Below are positions 24,771-32,767 of a stretch of DNA of 38,906 bases, piece after piece. The DNA comes from Paeniroseomonas aquatica (lineage in GTDB: Bacteria > Pseudomonadota > Alphaproteobacteria > Acetobacterales > Acetobacteraceae). Both the position numbers and the translations under genes were made by a program. A model generated the notes under the pieces. It was given only the letters and a program-made list of their open reading frames with translations, did no database searches and was not told where the DNA came from. Where the stretch lies: contig NZ_JAUFPN010000125.1 in assembly GCF_030409335.1 (NCBI RefSeq), forward strand, positions 1 through 38,906, in the 5' to 3' direction. Position 1 is the stretch's first letter; each line of letters starts with the position of its first letter.

Positions 24771-27004
24771 ACGTCATCAGCAACAAGTGGATCGGCCAGC
24801 GCACCATCCGTCCGGACGGTGCCGACAAGGTCACCGGCCGTGCCGCCTATTCCGCCGATACCACGCTGCCCGGGCTGATCTGGGGCAAGGTGCTGCGCAG
24901 CCCGCATGCCCATGCCCGGATCAAGTCGATCGACACCAGCAAGGCCGAGGCCCTGCCGGGGGTGAAGGCGGTGGTGACGGCGAAGGATCTGGTGGACTTC
25001 CCGCTCGACAAGTCGGTCATGCTGGGCATCCAGGACATGCGCTGGATGTGCCGCAACGTGATGGCGCGGGAGAAGGCGCTGTTCCACGGCCACCCCGTCG
25101 CCGCCGTCGCCGCCACCTCCGAGGAGATCGCCGCCGAGGCCTGCAGGCTCATCGTGGTGGACTACGAGGTGCTGCCGCATGTCATCGACATCGATGACGC
25201 GATGCAGCCGGGCGCGCCCATCCTGCACGACTTCATCCAGTTCGAAGGCAAGCCCTCCAACATCGCCGGCAAGCTCGAGCACAAGCTCGGCGACGTCGAG
25301 GCCGGCTTCGCCGGGGCCGATGTCATCATCGAGCGCAGCTTCAGCACCGAGCCGGTCCACCAAGGCTACATCGAGCCGCATGCCTGCTTGGTCAGCGTCT
25401 CCGGCGACGGCAAGGCGGTGATCTTCAGCTCCTCCCAGGGGCAGTTCATGGTCCGCGCCATGACCTCGCTGCTGACCGGCATCCCGCAGAGCGACATCCG
25501 CGCCATCCCGGCCGAGATCGGCGGCGGCTTCGGCGGCAAGACCATCATCTACCTCGAGCCGGTGGCGACCTTGCTCGCCAAGAAATCCGGCCGCCCGGTC
25601 AAGATGACCATGAGCCGCGAGGAGGTCTTCCGCGCTTCCGGCCCGACCTCGGGCTCCAAAAGTACGGTCAAGATCGGCGCCACCCGGGACGGCAAGATCG
25701 TCGCCGGCCAGGGCACCTTCTACCTCCAGGCGGGCGCCCTGCCGGGCTCGCCGATCCGCGGCGCCGCCGGCTGCGCCTTCGCCCCCTACGACATCCCGAA
25801 CGTCCACTCCCTCGGCTTCGACGTCGTCTCCAACCGCTCCAAGGTCGCGGCCTATCGCGCCCCGGGCGCGCCGATCGGCGCCTATGCGGTCGAATGCGTG
25901 CTGGACGAGCTGGCCGAGGCGCTGAAGATCGACCCGCTGGAGCTGCGGCTGAAGAATGCAGCGAAGCAGGGGACCAAGGCGGCGCATGGCCCGGTCTTCC
26001 CGCGCATCGGCTTCGTCGAGACGCTCGAGGCGGCCAGGGCGCATGACCACTACAAGGCGCCGCTGGGCAAGCTGCAGGGCCGCGGCGTGGCCAGCGGCTT
26101 CTGGTTCAACGCCGGCGGCGAGAGCAGCGCCCAGGTGAACATCACCGAGGACGGCAACGTCGCGGTGACCACCGGCCATCCGGACATCGGCGGCTCGCGC
26201 GCCTCGATCGCCAACATCACCGCGGAATTGCTGGGCATCGACTACAACCGGGTCTCGGTCCAGATCGGCGACACCGCCAGCATCGGCTACAGCAACCTCA
26301 CCGGCGGCAGCCGCGTGCTGTTTGCCTCCGCCATGGTGGTCACCCAGTCGACCGAGAAGGTCATCACCACCCTCCGTGAACGCGCCGCGAAGATCTGGAA
26401 GATCGACCCGGAGGCGGTCACCTGGGAGGATGGCGAGGCCCGGCCGGCCGGCGACAACGCCGGCAAATTCCCCGGCCTCAGCCTGGCCGACCTCGCCGCC
26501 CGCGCGAGCGAGACCGGCGGCCCGATCGGCGCCGGCGTCCAGCTCAATACCACCGGCGCCGAGGGCGGCTTCGCCACCCATATCTGCGACGTGGAAGTGG
26601 ATGCCGAGCTCGGGATCGTCCGGGTGCTGCGCTACACCTCGTTCCAGGACGTCGGCCGTGCCATCCACCCGAGCTACGTCGAAGGCCAGATGCAGGGCGG
26701 CGCCGCCCAGGGCATCGGCTGGGCGCTGAGCGAGGAATACATCTACGACAGGAACGGCAAGGTCGATAACGCCGGCTTCCTCGACTACCGGATGCCGGTC
26801 TGCTCCGACCTGCCGATGCTCGACACGGTCATGATCGAGATCCCCAACCCGAAGCACCCGCAGGGCGTGCGCGGCGTCGGCGAGGTGCCGCTGGTGCCGC
26901 CGCTGGCCGCGGTCGCCAATGCGGTGGCGAATGCGCTCGGCAAGCGCTTCTATGCGCTGCCGATGTCGCCGCCGCGGGTGCTGGCGGGGCTCGACGGGGC
27001 CTGA
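24767..27004 (+). CDS. Molybdenum hydroxylase large (molybdopterin cytosine dinucleotide) subunit
   Basis: This catalytic subunit, 745 residues, is in the xanthine dehydrogenase / aldehyde oxidase family. The N-terminal a/b hammerhead domain (RPDGADKVTGRAAYSADTTL) is followed by Mo-cofactor segments: IGGGFGGK, AYRAPGAPIGAYAVE (residues 362 onward), GGSRASIANI, QGIGWALSEEY and the catalytic Glu706 in VRGVGEVPLVPPL. The AYRAPGAP loop rules out form I CO dehydrogenase, which has AYxCSFR, so hydroxylation of an N-heterocycle, aromatic or aldehyde is more likely. ATG 24767 overlaps the 2Fe-2S gene stop. No cofactor-insertion (CoxD/E/F, XdhC) gene lies in the window. A perfect 11-bp hairpin follows the stop. 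Confidence 0.92.
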   Translation: MNVISNKWIGQRTIRPDGADKVTGRAAYSADTTLPGLIWGKVLRSPHAHARIKSIDTSKAEALPGVKAVVTAKDLVDFPLDKSVMLGIQDMRWMCRNVMAREKALFHGHPVAAVAATSEEIAAEACRLIVVDYEVLPHVIDIDDAMQPGAPILHDFIQFEGKPSNIAGKLEHKLGDVEAGFAGADVIIERSFSTEPVHQGYIEPHACLVSVSGDGKAVIFSSSQGQFMVRAMTSLLTGIPQSDIRAIPAEIGGGFGGKTIIYLEPVATLLAKKSGRPVKMTMSREEVFRASGPTSGSKSTVKIGATRDGKIVAGQGTFYLQAGALPGSPIRGAAGCAFAPYDIPNVHSLGFDVVSNRSKVAAYRAPGAPIGAYAVECVLDELAEALKIDPLELRLKNAAKQGTKAAHGPVFPRIGFVETLEAARAHDHYKAPLGKLQGRGVASGFWFNAGGESSAQVNITEDGNVAVTTGHPDIGGSRASIANITAELLGIDYNRVSVQIGDTASIGYSNLTGGSRVLFASAMVVTQSTEKVITTLRERAAKIWKIDPEAVTWEDGEARPAGDNAGKFPGLSLADLAARASETGGPIGAGVQLNTTGAEGGFATHICDVEVDAELGIVRVLRYTSFQDVGRAIHPSYVEGQMQGGAAQGIGWALSEEYIYDRNGKVDNAGFLDYRMPVCSDLPMLDTVMIEIPNPKHPQGVRGVGEVPLVPPLAAVANAVANALGKRFYALPMSPPRVLAGLDGA

Positions 27005-27011
27005 GGCGAAG

Positions 27012-27036
27012 CCGGGGGGAGCGGTGCTCCCCCCGG
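27012..27036. terminator. Bidirectional terminator hairpin
   Basis: A perfect 11-bp stem (27012-27022 with 27026-27036; arms CCGGGGGGAGC and GCTCCCCCCGG) closes a GGT loop between the molybdenum hydroxylase operon and the convergent amidohydrolase gene. There is no U-tract. Confidence 0.65.
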
Positions 27037-27040
27037 GGGC

Positions 27041-27877
27041 CTATCCCGGCGTCCAGCGGTAGATCCGCGCCGCGCTGCCGCCCATGAGCATGGCGCGGTC
27101 GCTGTCCGACAGCAGGTCGGACCTGCGGAAGGCCTCCACGCCCTCGGCATAGCTCAGCAGCGCCACCGCCCGGGTCCAGTCGGTGCCCCAGAGGCAGCGC
27201 TCGAGGCCGAAGGCCTCGAAGATCCGGCTGAGCGGCGCCCAGATATCCGCGTAAGGGTAGGGCCGGTGCGACAGGGTGCAGGCGCCGGTGATCTTCACCG
27301 CGACGTTCGGCCGCGCCGCCAGCGCCAGCAGCTTCGGCAGCTCGGCCCAGGGCTCCGGCGGCGCCGGCGGCACAAAGGGCTGCGGCAGGCCGAGGTGGTC
27401 GACGACGATGCTGGTATCCGGGTTGCGCGCCGCTAGGCCGGCGACCTGCTCCAGCCGGCCATAGGCCAGCAGGTTCACCGGCAGCCCATGCCGCCCCGCC
27501 GCGGCCAGCACCCGGTTCAGCCCAGGGTCGGCCGGATCGGTCGGGACGTCGGCGCGCATCATCACCCGGATGGCGACGGTGCCGGGCTGCGCCTTCCAGT
27601 CGGCGATGGTCTCGGCGACGGCGGGGTCCGCCGGGTCCACCGGCTTGATCAGCGCGAAGCGGGTGGGATGCGCGGCGTGGGCCTCCACCGCGTAGCTGGC
27701 GTCGTAGCGGTACATGGAATGCACCGAGACCAGCAGCGCGCCGTCGACGCCGACCGCATCCATGGCGGCGACCATGGTATCGGCGGTGACCTCGGGCGGG
27801 CCGTTCAGGGCATCGACCCAGGGGCGGCCGGGGTGGTTGCGCTCGTAGACATGGACCTGGGCATCGATGATCGCCAT
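27041..27877 (-). CDS. Metal-dependent amidohydrolase (2-pyrone-4,6-dicarboxylate hydrolase-like)
   Basis: This TIM-barrel hydrolase of the amidohydrolase_2 family has 278 residues. It starts IIDAQVHVYE (the family's DxHxH-like segment, with Gln at one position). Visible further on are RVMMRADV, NLLAYGRLEQV, SIVVDHLGLPQPF, VAVKITGAC and the C-terminal CLWGTDW, whose Asp is the conserved metal/base residue. Members open lactones, decarboxylate aromatics or cleave dicarboxylates in aromatic breakdown. ATG 27877 has GGGAGG 6 nt upstream on the minus strand. It faces the molybdenum hydroxylase operon across a shared terminator, so the two are probably separately transcribed, though they could act in one catabolic route. 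The substrate is unknown. Confidence 0.85.
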   Translation of the reverse strand: MAIIDAQVHVYERNHPGRPWVDALNGPPEVTADTMVAAMDAVGVDGALLVSVHSMYRYDASYAVEAHAAHPTRFALIKPVDPADPAVAETIADWKAQPGTVAIRVMMRADVPTDPADPGLNRVLAAAGRHGLPVNLLAYGRLEQVAGLAARNPDTSIVVDHLGLPQPFVPPAPPEPWAELPKLLALAARPNVAVKITGACTLSHRPYPYADIWAPLSRIFEAFGLERCLWGTDWTRAVALLSYAEGVEAFRRSDLLSDSDRAMLMGGSAARIYRWTPG

Positions 27878-28072
27878 TGCCGGCCTCCCTGGCTGCTGCG
27901 GGAAGGCTAGGCCGGGCCCGCCGCGCGACCAAGGGCGGCCGAAGCCAGGCTGCCCTGGCCGGCCGCCGCCGGAGGCGCTGCGGCGGGCAGTATCGTGGCG
28001 CTGTCGTGGCGGGTACCCGCGCTGCCGCTTTCTGCGTAACGTGCCGCTTCGGACCGGGCGGGGAGGCAGGCG

Positions 28073-28441
28073 ATGGCGGCGATCAGGCGGCTGGCGGAGG
28101 AGGGACGGCTCTCGGGTGCCGTCGTGCATGGCGGGCTGGTCTATCTCGCCGGCCAGGTGGCCGATGACCCGAGTCTCGATGCCGAAGGCCAGACCGCCGA
28201 CGTGCTGGCGCAGATCGACATCCTGCTGGCCGAGGCCGGCACCAGCAAGGCCGGGCTGCTGAGCATCACCGTGGTGCTGGCCGATATCCGCGATGCGGCG
28301 GCCATGAACCTCGCCTGGGACCGCTGGCTCGACCCCAGGGCGAAGCCGGCGCGGATGACCATCCAGGCGCCGCTGGTCGACCCGCGCTGGCGGGTCGAGA
28401 TCACCGGCGTCGCCGCCCTGCCGGCCGCCGACGTCGCGTGA
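28073..28441 (+). CDS. RidA/YjgF family protein
   Basis: This probable enamine/imine deaminase protects PLP enzymes from 2-aminoacrylate; the family also includes catabolic deaminases. The 122 residues match the family fold: VHGGLVYLAGQVADDP, QTADVLAQIDILLAEAGTSKAGLL, AWDRWLDPRAKPARMTIQAPL with the conserved catalytic Arg in PARMT, and the C-terminal VEITGVAAL with its Glu. ATG 28073 has GGGAGG about 7 nt upstream. The last codons overlap the GTG start of the ion channel gene (GTGA), an unusual partner for RidA. The exact substrate cannot be told; this subgroup is near but not clearly identical to E. coli RidA. Confidence 0.88.
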   Translation: MAAIRRLAEEGRLSGAVVHGGLVYLAGQVADDPSLDAEGQTADVLAQIDILLAEAGTSKAGLLSITVVLADIRDAAAMNLAWDRWLDPRAKPARMTIQAPLVDPRWRVEITGVAALPAADVA

Positions 28442-29541
28442 CGCCCGCGGCGCGGCTGCGCCGGCGGCGCACGCCGCGCGGCTTCCTCTCGGCGCTCGGC
28501 CTGTCGCTGGTGCTGATGCTGCTGGTCGCCGGCGGCATCGCCGACCGGGGCGGTGCCTTCCCGCTGGTGGTGCTGGGCAGCTCCGCGGCGGCGATCGGCG
28601 CCCTGTACCTGCTGTTTCCGCACGGTCCGGCCTTCTCGCTCGGCACCGCCAATGGCCTGGCGATGTATGCCTGCCTCTATGTCGTGCTCGGCCGGGCCGG
28701 CTTCCCGGGCGCGGCCGGCTGGGCGCGCGGCATCGGCTTCATCCTGCCGGTCGCCAGCTTCGTCGGCGCCTGCTGGCTGCGGCGCGCCACGCTGGCCGCC
28801 TGGGCGCAGGAGGAGCAGGCGGCCGACCTCGCCCACCTGCCGCGCTTCGCCCGCTGGCTGGCGGTGATCGGGGTGGTCGGCGTGGTCTCGCTCGCCTTCC
28901 CGATCAACCGGCTGGACGAGACGGGGCAGGGGCTGGCGCTGATTGGCGCCATGGGCGTGATCGCCGTGGTCAGCGCCGTCGCGGTCGGCGACGTGGTACG
29001 GCTGCTGGTCGACATCGCGGTGATCTTCCGGGCGGTGACCCTGCGGCTGTCCCGGCTGGCGGTGCCGATCGCCGCCTATTCCAGCCTCTGGGCGCTGCTG
29101 ACGGTGGTCTTCGGCTGCCTCTACCGGATCGCCGACGGGCTCTCCTCGGCGCCGCTGTTCAACAGCACCCATGGGCCGATCCACGTCGGCTTCTCGGATG
29201 CCCTGCATTTCAGCGTGGTGACGCTCTCCACCGTGGGCTACGGCGATATCCTGCCGTCGGACGACGGCATCCGGCTGCTGGCCAGCATCCAGATGCTGCT
29301 GGCGCAGCTGCTGCTGCTCTTCGGCTTCTTCGAGATCATGCGCGGCAGCCGCGCCGGGCTGCCGGACCAGCCGGGACCGGCGCCGGATGGTCACGGTTCC
29401 GCTGCCTCGCGGATTGCTTATTCCCCCATGGGTGGAATGTCCGGGCATGGTATCTCCGGGGCGGCATCGCGCCCGCTCGGTGCCGCCGCGGCGCAGCGCG
29501 GCGAGACCGGCGTGGTGCGCCGCGGCGGGGCCGGGGAATAG
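28438..29541 (+). CDS. Membrane protein with a potassium-channel pore (TVGYGD)
   Basis: This is a predicted inner-membrane cation channel of 367 residues. The hydrophobic profile gives six to eight membrane segments (for example residues 16-35, 41-60, 71-89, 97-113, 140-157, 164-183, 212-232), then a pore loop with the selectivity filter TVGYGD (265-270) and a last helix (LLASIQMLLAQLLLLFGFFE). The end, from about residue 310, is a Gly/Ala/Pro-rich tail with no RCK or other ligand-binding domain, so gating input is not visible. The start is GTG 28438, inside the RidA stop. The N-terminus is Arg-rich (RLRRRRTPRG), consistent with a cytoplasmic N-terminus. Potassium selectivity follows from the filter; the larger membrane part before the pore is not a family I can name. 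Confidence 0.8.
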   Translation: MTPAARLRRRRTPRGFLSALGLSLVLMLLVAGGIADRGGAFPLVVLGSSAAAIGALYLLFPHGPAFSLGTANGLAMYACLYVVLGRAGFPGAAGWARGIGFILPVASFVGACWLRRATLAAWAQEEQAADLAHLPRFARWLAVIGVVGVVSLAFPINRLDETGQGLALIGAMGVIAVVSAVAVGDVVRLLVDIAVIFRAVTLRLSRLAVPIAAYSSLWALLTVVFGCLYRIADGLSSAPLFNSTHGPIHVGFSDALHFSVVTLSTVGYGDILPSDDGIRLLASIQMLLAQLLLLFGFFEIMRGSRAGLPDQPGPAPDGHGSAASRIAYSPMGGMSGHGISGAASRPLGAAAAQRGETGVVRRGGAGE

Positions 29542-29619
29542 GCGCGGTTCCGCCGCATTCATCGGTGACGGATAGGGTGTCGCCGTGCCAAGTGGCGCGG
29601 CAGGGAAGGACAGGGATCG

Positions 29620-30621
29620 ATGACCGACGCGGAGAGAGCCGCCTTCTGGCGCGGCAAGCGCGTGCTGGTGACCGGCGGGGCAGGGTTCCTCGGCAGCGCC
29701 CTGTGCCATGCCCTGGCCGCGCAGGGCGCGCGGGTGACCGCGCTCGACGCGATGTTCGAGGACGGCGGCGCCAATATCGCCAATCTCGAGGGCGCCTCGG
29801 TGCTGCTCGTGCGCGGCGACATCCGCGACGTGGAGCTGGCCTCGCTCTGCCAGGGCGTCGACGTGCTCTTCAACATGGCGGCCCAGACCAGCCACATGGG
29901 CGGGCAGAAGGACCCGGTGGCGGATATCGCCATCAACGCCGTCTCGCAGGTGCGGCTGATCCAGGTGATGCGCGAGGCGGCGCCGCAGGCGACGGTGGTG
30001 CATGCCTCGACCCGGCAGTTCTACGGCCGGCCGACCTACCTGCCGGTCGACGAGGTCCATCCGGTCAATCCGCCCGATGCCAACGGCGTCTCGAAATGGG
30101 CCGGCGAGCAGTACTGGCTGCTGGAGCAGCGGGTGCTCGGCCGCCCCGTCGTCTCGCTGCGGCTGACCAATTGCTATGGCCCGCGCCTGCGCATCCGCGA
30201 CGCCCGGCAGACCTTCCTCGGCATCTGGATCCGCCAGTGCCTGAAGGGCGAGGGGTTCGAGGTCTGGGGCGGCGAGCAGCTGCGCGACATGACCTATGTC
30301 GACGACGTGGTGGACGCCTTCCTGCGCTCGGCCGAATACGCGCCGCGCCCGGCGGTCGCCGGACGGGTCTTCAACCTCGGCGGCTCGCCGCCGGCCAGCC
30401 TGCTGGAGCTCGCCGACCGGCTGATCTCGGCCAATGGCGGCCAGGGCCACTACGCGGTGAAGTCCTTCCCCGCCGACCGGGCGCCGATCGACATCGGCAG
30501 CTACCACGCCGACGACCGGGCCTTCCGGGCCGCCACCGGCTGGGCGCCCCGGGTCGGGCTGGACGAGGGGCTGGCCCGGTCGCTCGACTGGTACCGGACG
30601 CGGCTGGCCGATTACACCTGA
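29620..30621 (+). CDS. Extended SDR NAD-dependent epimerase/dehydratase, catalytic Tyr replaced
   Basis: This nucleotide-sugar-type oxidoreductase has 333 residues. The NAD loop is TGGAGFLGS (residues 18-26) and the acidic Asp near 43 favours NAD. The substrate site has HASTRQFYGRPTYLP with Ser130/Thr131, then the place of the YxxxK motif reads Asn155-Gly-Val-Ser-Lys159, so the catalytic tyrosine is absent. YGPRLRIRDARQTFLG and QLRDMTYVDDVVDAFL are typical of the sugar epimerase fold. I recall related epimerase-like proteins with Asn at this site, so it may be a natural subfamily and not an error. ATG 29620 gives a family-like N-terminus. It is followed by a DegT aminotransferase after 106 bp, suggesting synthesis of an amino sugar for a surface glycan. 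Confidence 0.87.
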   Translation: MTDAERAAFWRGKRVLVTGGAGFLGSALCHALAAQGARVTALDAMFEDGGANIANLEGASVLLVRGDIRDVELASLCQGVDVLFNMAAQTSHMGGQKDPVADIAINAVSQVRLIQVMREAAPQATVVHASTRQFYGRPTYLPVDEVHPVNPPDANGVSKWAGEQYWLLEQRVLGRPVVSLRLTNCYGPRLRIRDARQTFLGIWIRQCLKGEGFEVWGGEQLRDMTYVDDVVDAFLRSAEYAPRPAVAGRVFNLGGSPPASLLELADRLISANGGQGHYAVKSFPADRAPIDIGSYHADDRAFRAATGWAPRVGLDEGLARSLDWYRTRLADYT

Positions 30622-30727
30622 GCCCGGCGATAGCCGGACGAGGACGCCGGCGGGGAGAGAATCGGCTAGTATCCTCCCCGGCCGCCTTCCGCGAAGAGTC
30701 TTGCGACACGGTCCAAGGGACACCGTC

Positions 30728-31864
30728 ATGAACGCCACGCAGAGCATTATCGCCCAGGCCGATCCCGGGGCCGGTTACCGGGCGCAGCAGGCCGAGATCG
30801 ATGCCGCGGTGGCCCGCGCGCTTAATTCGGGGTGGTACATCCTGGGCAAGGAGGGCGAGGCCTTCGAGCAGGAATTCGCCCAGTGGCTCGGCACCACCCG
30901 CGCCGTCGGCTGCGCCAACGGCACCGACGCGCTGGCGCTGATCCTGCGCGGGATGGGCATCGGCGAGGGCTGCACCGTCGCCACCGTCTCGCATACCGCG
31001 GTCGCCACCGTGGCGGCGATCGAGATGGCCGGCGCCACGCCGCTGCTGCTCGACATCGACCCCGACACCTTCACCATGGACCCGGACGAGCTGGCCGCGG
31101 TGCTCGAGGACCCGCCGCCGGGCCTGCCGCCGATCCGCGCCGCCATCGCCGTGCACATCTATGGCCAAGCCTGCGACCTCGACCCGATGCTGGCGGCCTG
31201 CCAGCGGGCCGGGGTGGCGCTGATCGAGGACTGCGCCCAGGCGCATGGCGCCATGCTCGGCGGCCGCCGGGTCGGCACCATGGGCAATGCCGCGGCCTTC
31301 TCGCTCTATCCCACCAAGAATCTCGGCGCCCTCGGCGACGGCGGCATCCTGGCGACCGACGACTTCGAGCTGGCCGACCGCATCGGCGCCATCCGCCAGT
31401 ACGGCTGGCGCGAGCGCTACGTCTCCTCCCTGGTCGGGGTGAACAGCCGGCTGGACGAGATCCAGGCCGCCATCCTGCGGGTGAAGCTGCAGGTGCTGGA
31501 CGCCAACAACGCCCGCCGACGGGAGATCGCCGCCGCCTACGACGCGGCGCTGGAGGGCGGCCCGCTGTCGCCGCCGGTGCGCCGGGCGGACAGCGAGCAT
31601 GTCTTTCACCAGTACGTGCTCCGCACCGGCGCGCGGGCCGAGCTGATGGCGCGGCTGCGGGCCGATGGCGTCGGCACCGGCATCCACTACCCGGTGCCGG
31701 TGCACGAGCAATCCGCCTATGCCGGCCGCACCGCCCTCGGCCCGGCCGGCTGCGCCGAGACCTCGCGGGCGGCGCAGGAGGTGGTGAGCCTGCCGATGTA
31801 CCCGGAGCTGACCGACGAGCAGGTCGGCCGCGTCTGCGCCGGGCTGCGCAACCTGGCGGGCTGA
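30728..31864 (+). CDS. DegT/DnrJ/EryC1/StrS sugar aminotransferase
   Basis: This PLP-dependent aminotransferase puts an amino group on a keto nucleotide sugar. The 378 residues show NSGWYILGKEGEAFEQEFA, CANGTDALALILRG, LIEDCAQAHGA and FSLYPTKNLGALGDGG with the PLP lysine at residue 197. GWRERYVSSLVGVNSRLDEIQAAIL follows, the standard DegT order. ATG 30728 has AAGGGA upstream; a slightly longer frame exists but is less likely. It follows the epimerase on the same strand and is followed by a 15-bp terminator, so the two may form a small nucleotide-sugar operon. The exact sugar is unknown; 3-amino and 4-amino sugars are both possible for this family. Confidence 0.93.
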   Translation: MNATQSIIAQADPGAGYRAQQAEIDAAVARALNSGWYILGKEGEAFEQEFAQWLGTTRAVGCANGTDALALILRGMGIGEGCTVATVSHTAVATVAAIEMAGATPLLLDIDPDTFTMDPDELAAVLEDPPPGLPPIRAAIAVHIYGQACDLDPMLAACQRAGVALIEDCAQAHGAMLGGRRVGTMGNAAAFSLYPTKNLGALGDGGILATDDFELADRIGAIRQYGWRERYVSSLVGVNSRLDEIQAAILRVKLQVLDANNARRREIAAAYDAALEGGPLSPPVRRADSEHVFHQYVLRTGARAELMARLRADGVGTGIHYPVPVHEQSAYAGRTALGPAGCAETSRAAQEVVSLPMYPELTDEQVGRVCAGLRNLAG

Positions 31865-31877
31865 GGCACCCGCGAAA

Positions 31878-31912
31878 GCGCCCGGCGGCGGGGATTTCCC
31901 GCCGCCGGGCGC
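31878..31912 (+). terminator. Terminator hairpin after the aminotransferase gene
   Basis: A perfect 15-bp stem (31878-31892 with 31898-31912; arms begin GCGCCCGGCGG and CCCGCCGCCGG) encloses the loop GATTT, 14 bp past the stop. There is no U-tract after it. It separates the sugar genes from the next operon. Confidence 0.7.
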
Positions 31913-31981
31913 GCATACCTCGGCCACCCGCCGCGTTAGCCATGGCTGCACCGCTGAGCGAGCCGCCATGAGCCCCACCCC

Positions 31982-32767
31982 ATGACCCCATCGATGCCCA
32001 GCCCCGGCGGCCGCCAGCGATGGCCCGACCGGCTCTGGATCGTCCGCCACGGCGAGAGCAGCGGCAACGTCGCCCGCGACCTCGCCCATGCGGCCCGGCT
32101 GCCGCGGATCGACACCCTCGGCCGCGACGTCGACGTGCCGCTCAGCCAGCGGGGCGAGACCCAGGCCTCGGCGCTCGGGCGCTGGTTCGCCGAGCAGCCG
32201 GAGCGGCCGGACGTGGTCCTGGCCTCGCCCTACCTGCGGGCGCGGCAGACCGCCGAGCTCATGCAGGCCGCCGGCGGGGTGGCGGCGGCGCCCGCCGACT
32301 TCATCCTCGACGAGCGGCTGCGGGAGAAGGAATTCGGCATCCTCGACAGGCTGACCCGCTACGGGATCGAGTCGGATCACCCCGACCAGGCCGAGATGCG
32401 GCGGATCCTCGGCAAGTTCTACCACCGGCCGCCGGGCGGCGAGAGTTGGTGCGACGTCATCCTGCGGCTGCGCGGGGCGCTCGATACCATCTCGCTGCAC
32501 CATGCCGGGGCGCGGGTGCTGATCGTGGCGCACCAGGTGGTGGTGCTCTGCCTGCGCTACCTGCTGGAGCAGATGACCGAGGAACAGATCCTGGCGATCG
32601 ATGCCGAGGGCGACGTCGCCAATTGCGGGGTCACCGCCTATGGCTTCGACGCGGCGGCCGGGCCGCGCGGCGGGCTGGTGCTGCAGACCTACAACTTCAC
32701 CGTGCCGCTCGAGGCCGGCGGCGCCCCGGTGACGGCCGAGGCGGACGCCCCGAGGGCGGCCCGATGA
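31982..32767 (+). CDS. Histidine phosphatase (phosphoglycerate mutase-like) family protein
   Basis: This cytoplasmic phosphatase of 261 residues has the RHG motif at Arg22-His23-Gly24-Glu25 (WIVRHGESSGN). Further family features are LSQRGETQASALGRWF, VVLASPYLRARQTAELM and DERLREKEFGILD, with the second catalytic His184 in VLIVAHQVVVLCLRYLL. The phospho-His and the other active-site His are both present, so it should be active. The family covers phosphoglycerate mutases and many broad phosphatases; the substrate is unknown. ATG 31982 starts the frame. Its stop overlaps the nnrD start (ATGA), so the two are translationally coupled, which hints at dephosphorylation of a nucleotide-type metabolite. 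Confidence 0.88.
   Translation: MTPSMPSPGGRQRWPDRLWIVRHGESSGNVARDLAHAARLPRIDTLGRDVDVPLSQRGETQASALGRWFAEQPERPDVVLASPYLRARQTAELMQAAGGVAAAPADFILDERLREKEFGILDRLTRYGIESDHPDQAEMRRILGKFYHRPPGGESWCDVILRLRGALDTISLHHAGARVLIVAHQVVVLCLRYLLEQMTEEQILAIDAEGDVANCGVTAYGFDAAAGPRGGLVLQTYNFTVPLEAGGAPVTAEADAPRAAR

Noticed and set aside
23414-27004. Aerobic CO dehydrogenase (coxMSL)
   Set aside because: The gene order fits, but the large subunit has AYRAPGAP in place of the AYxCSFR loop with its selenylated/copper-binding Cys, so CO oxidation is not supported.
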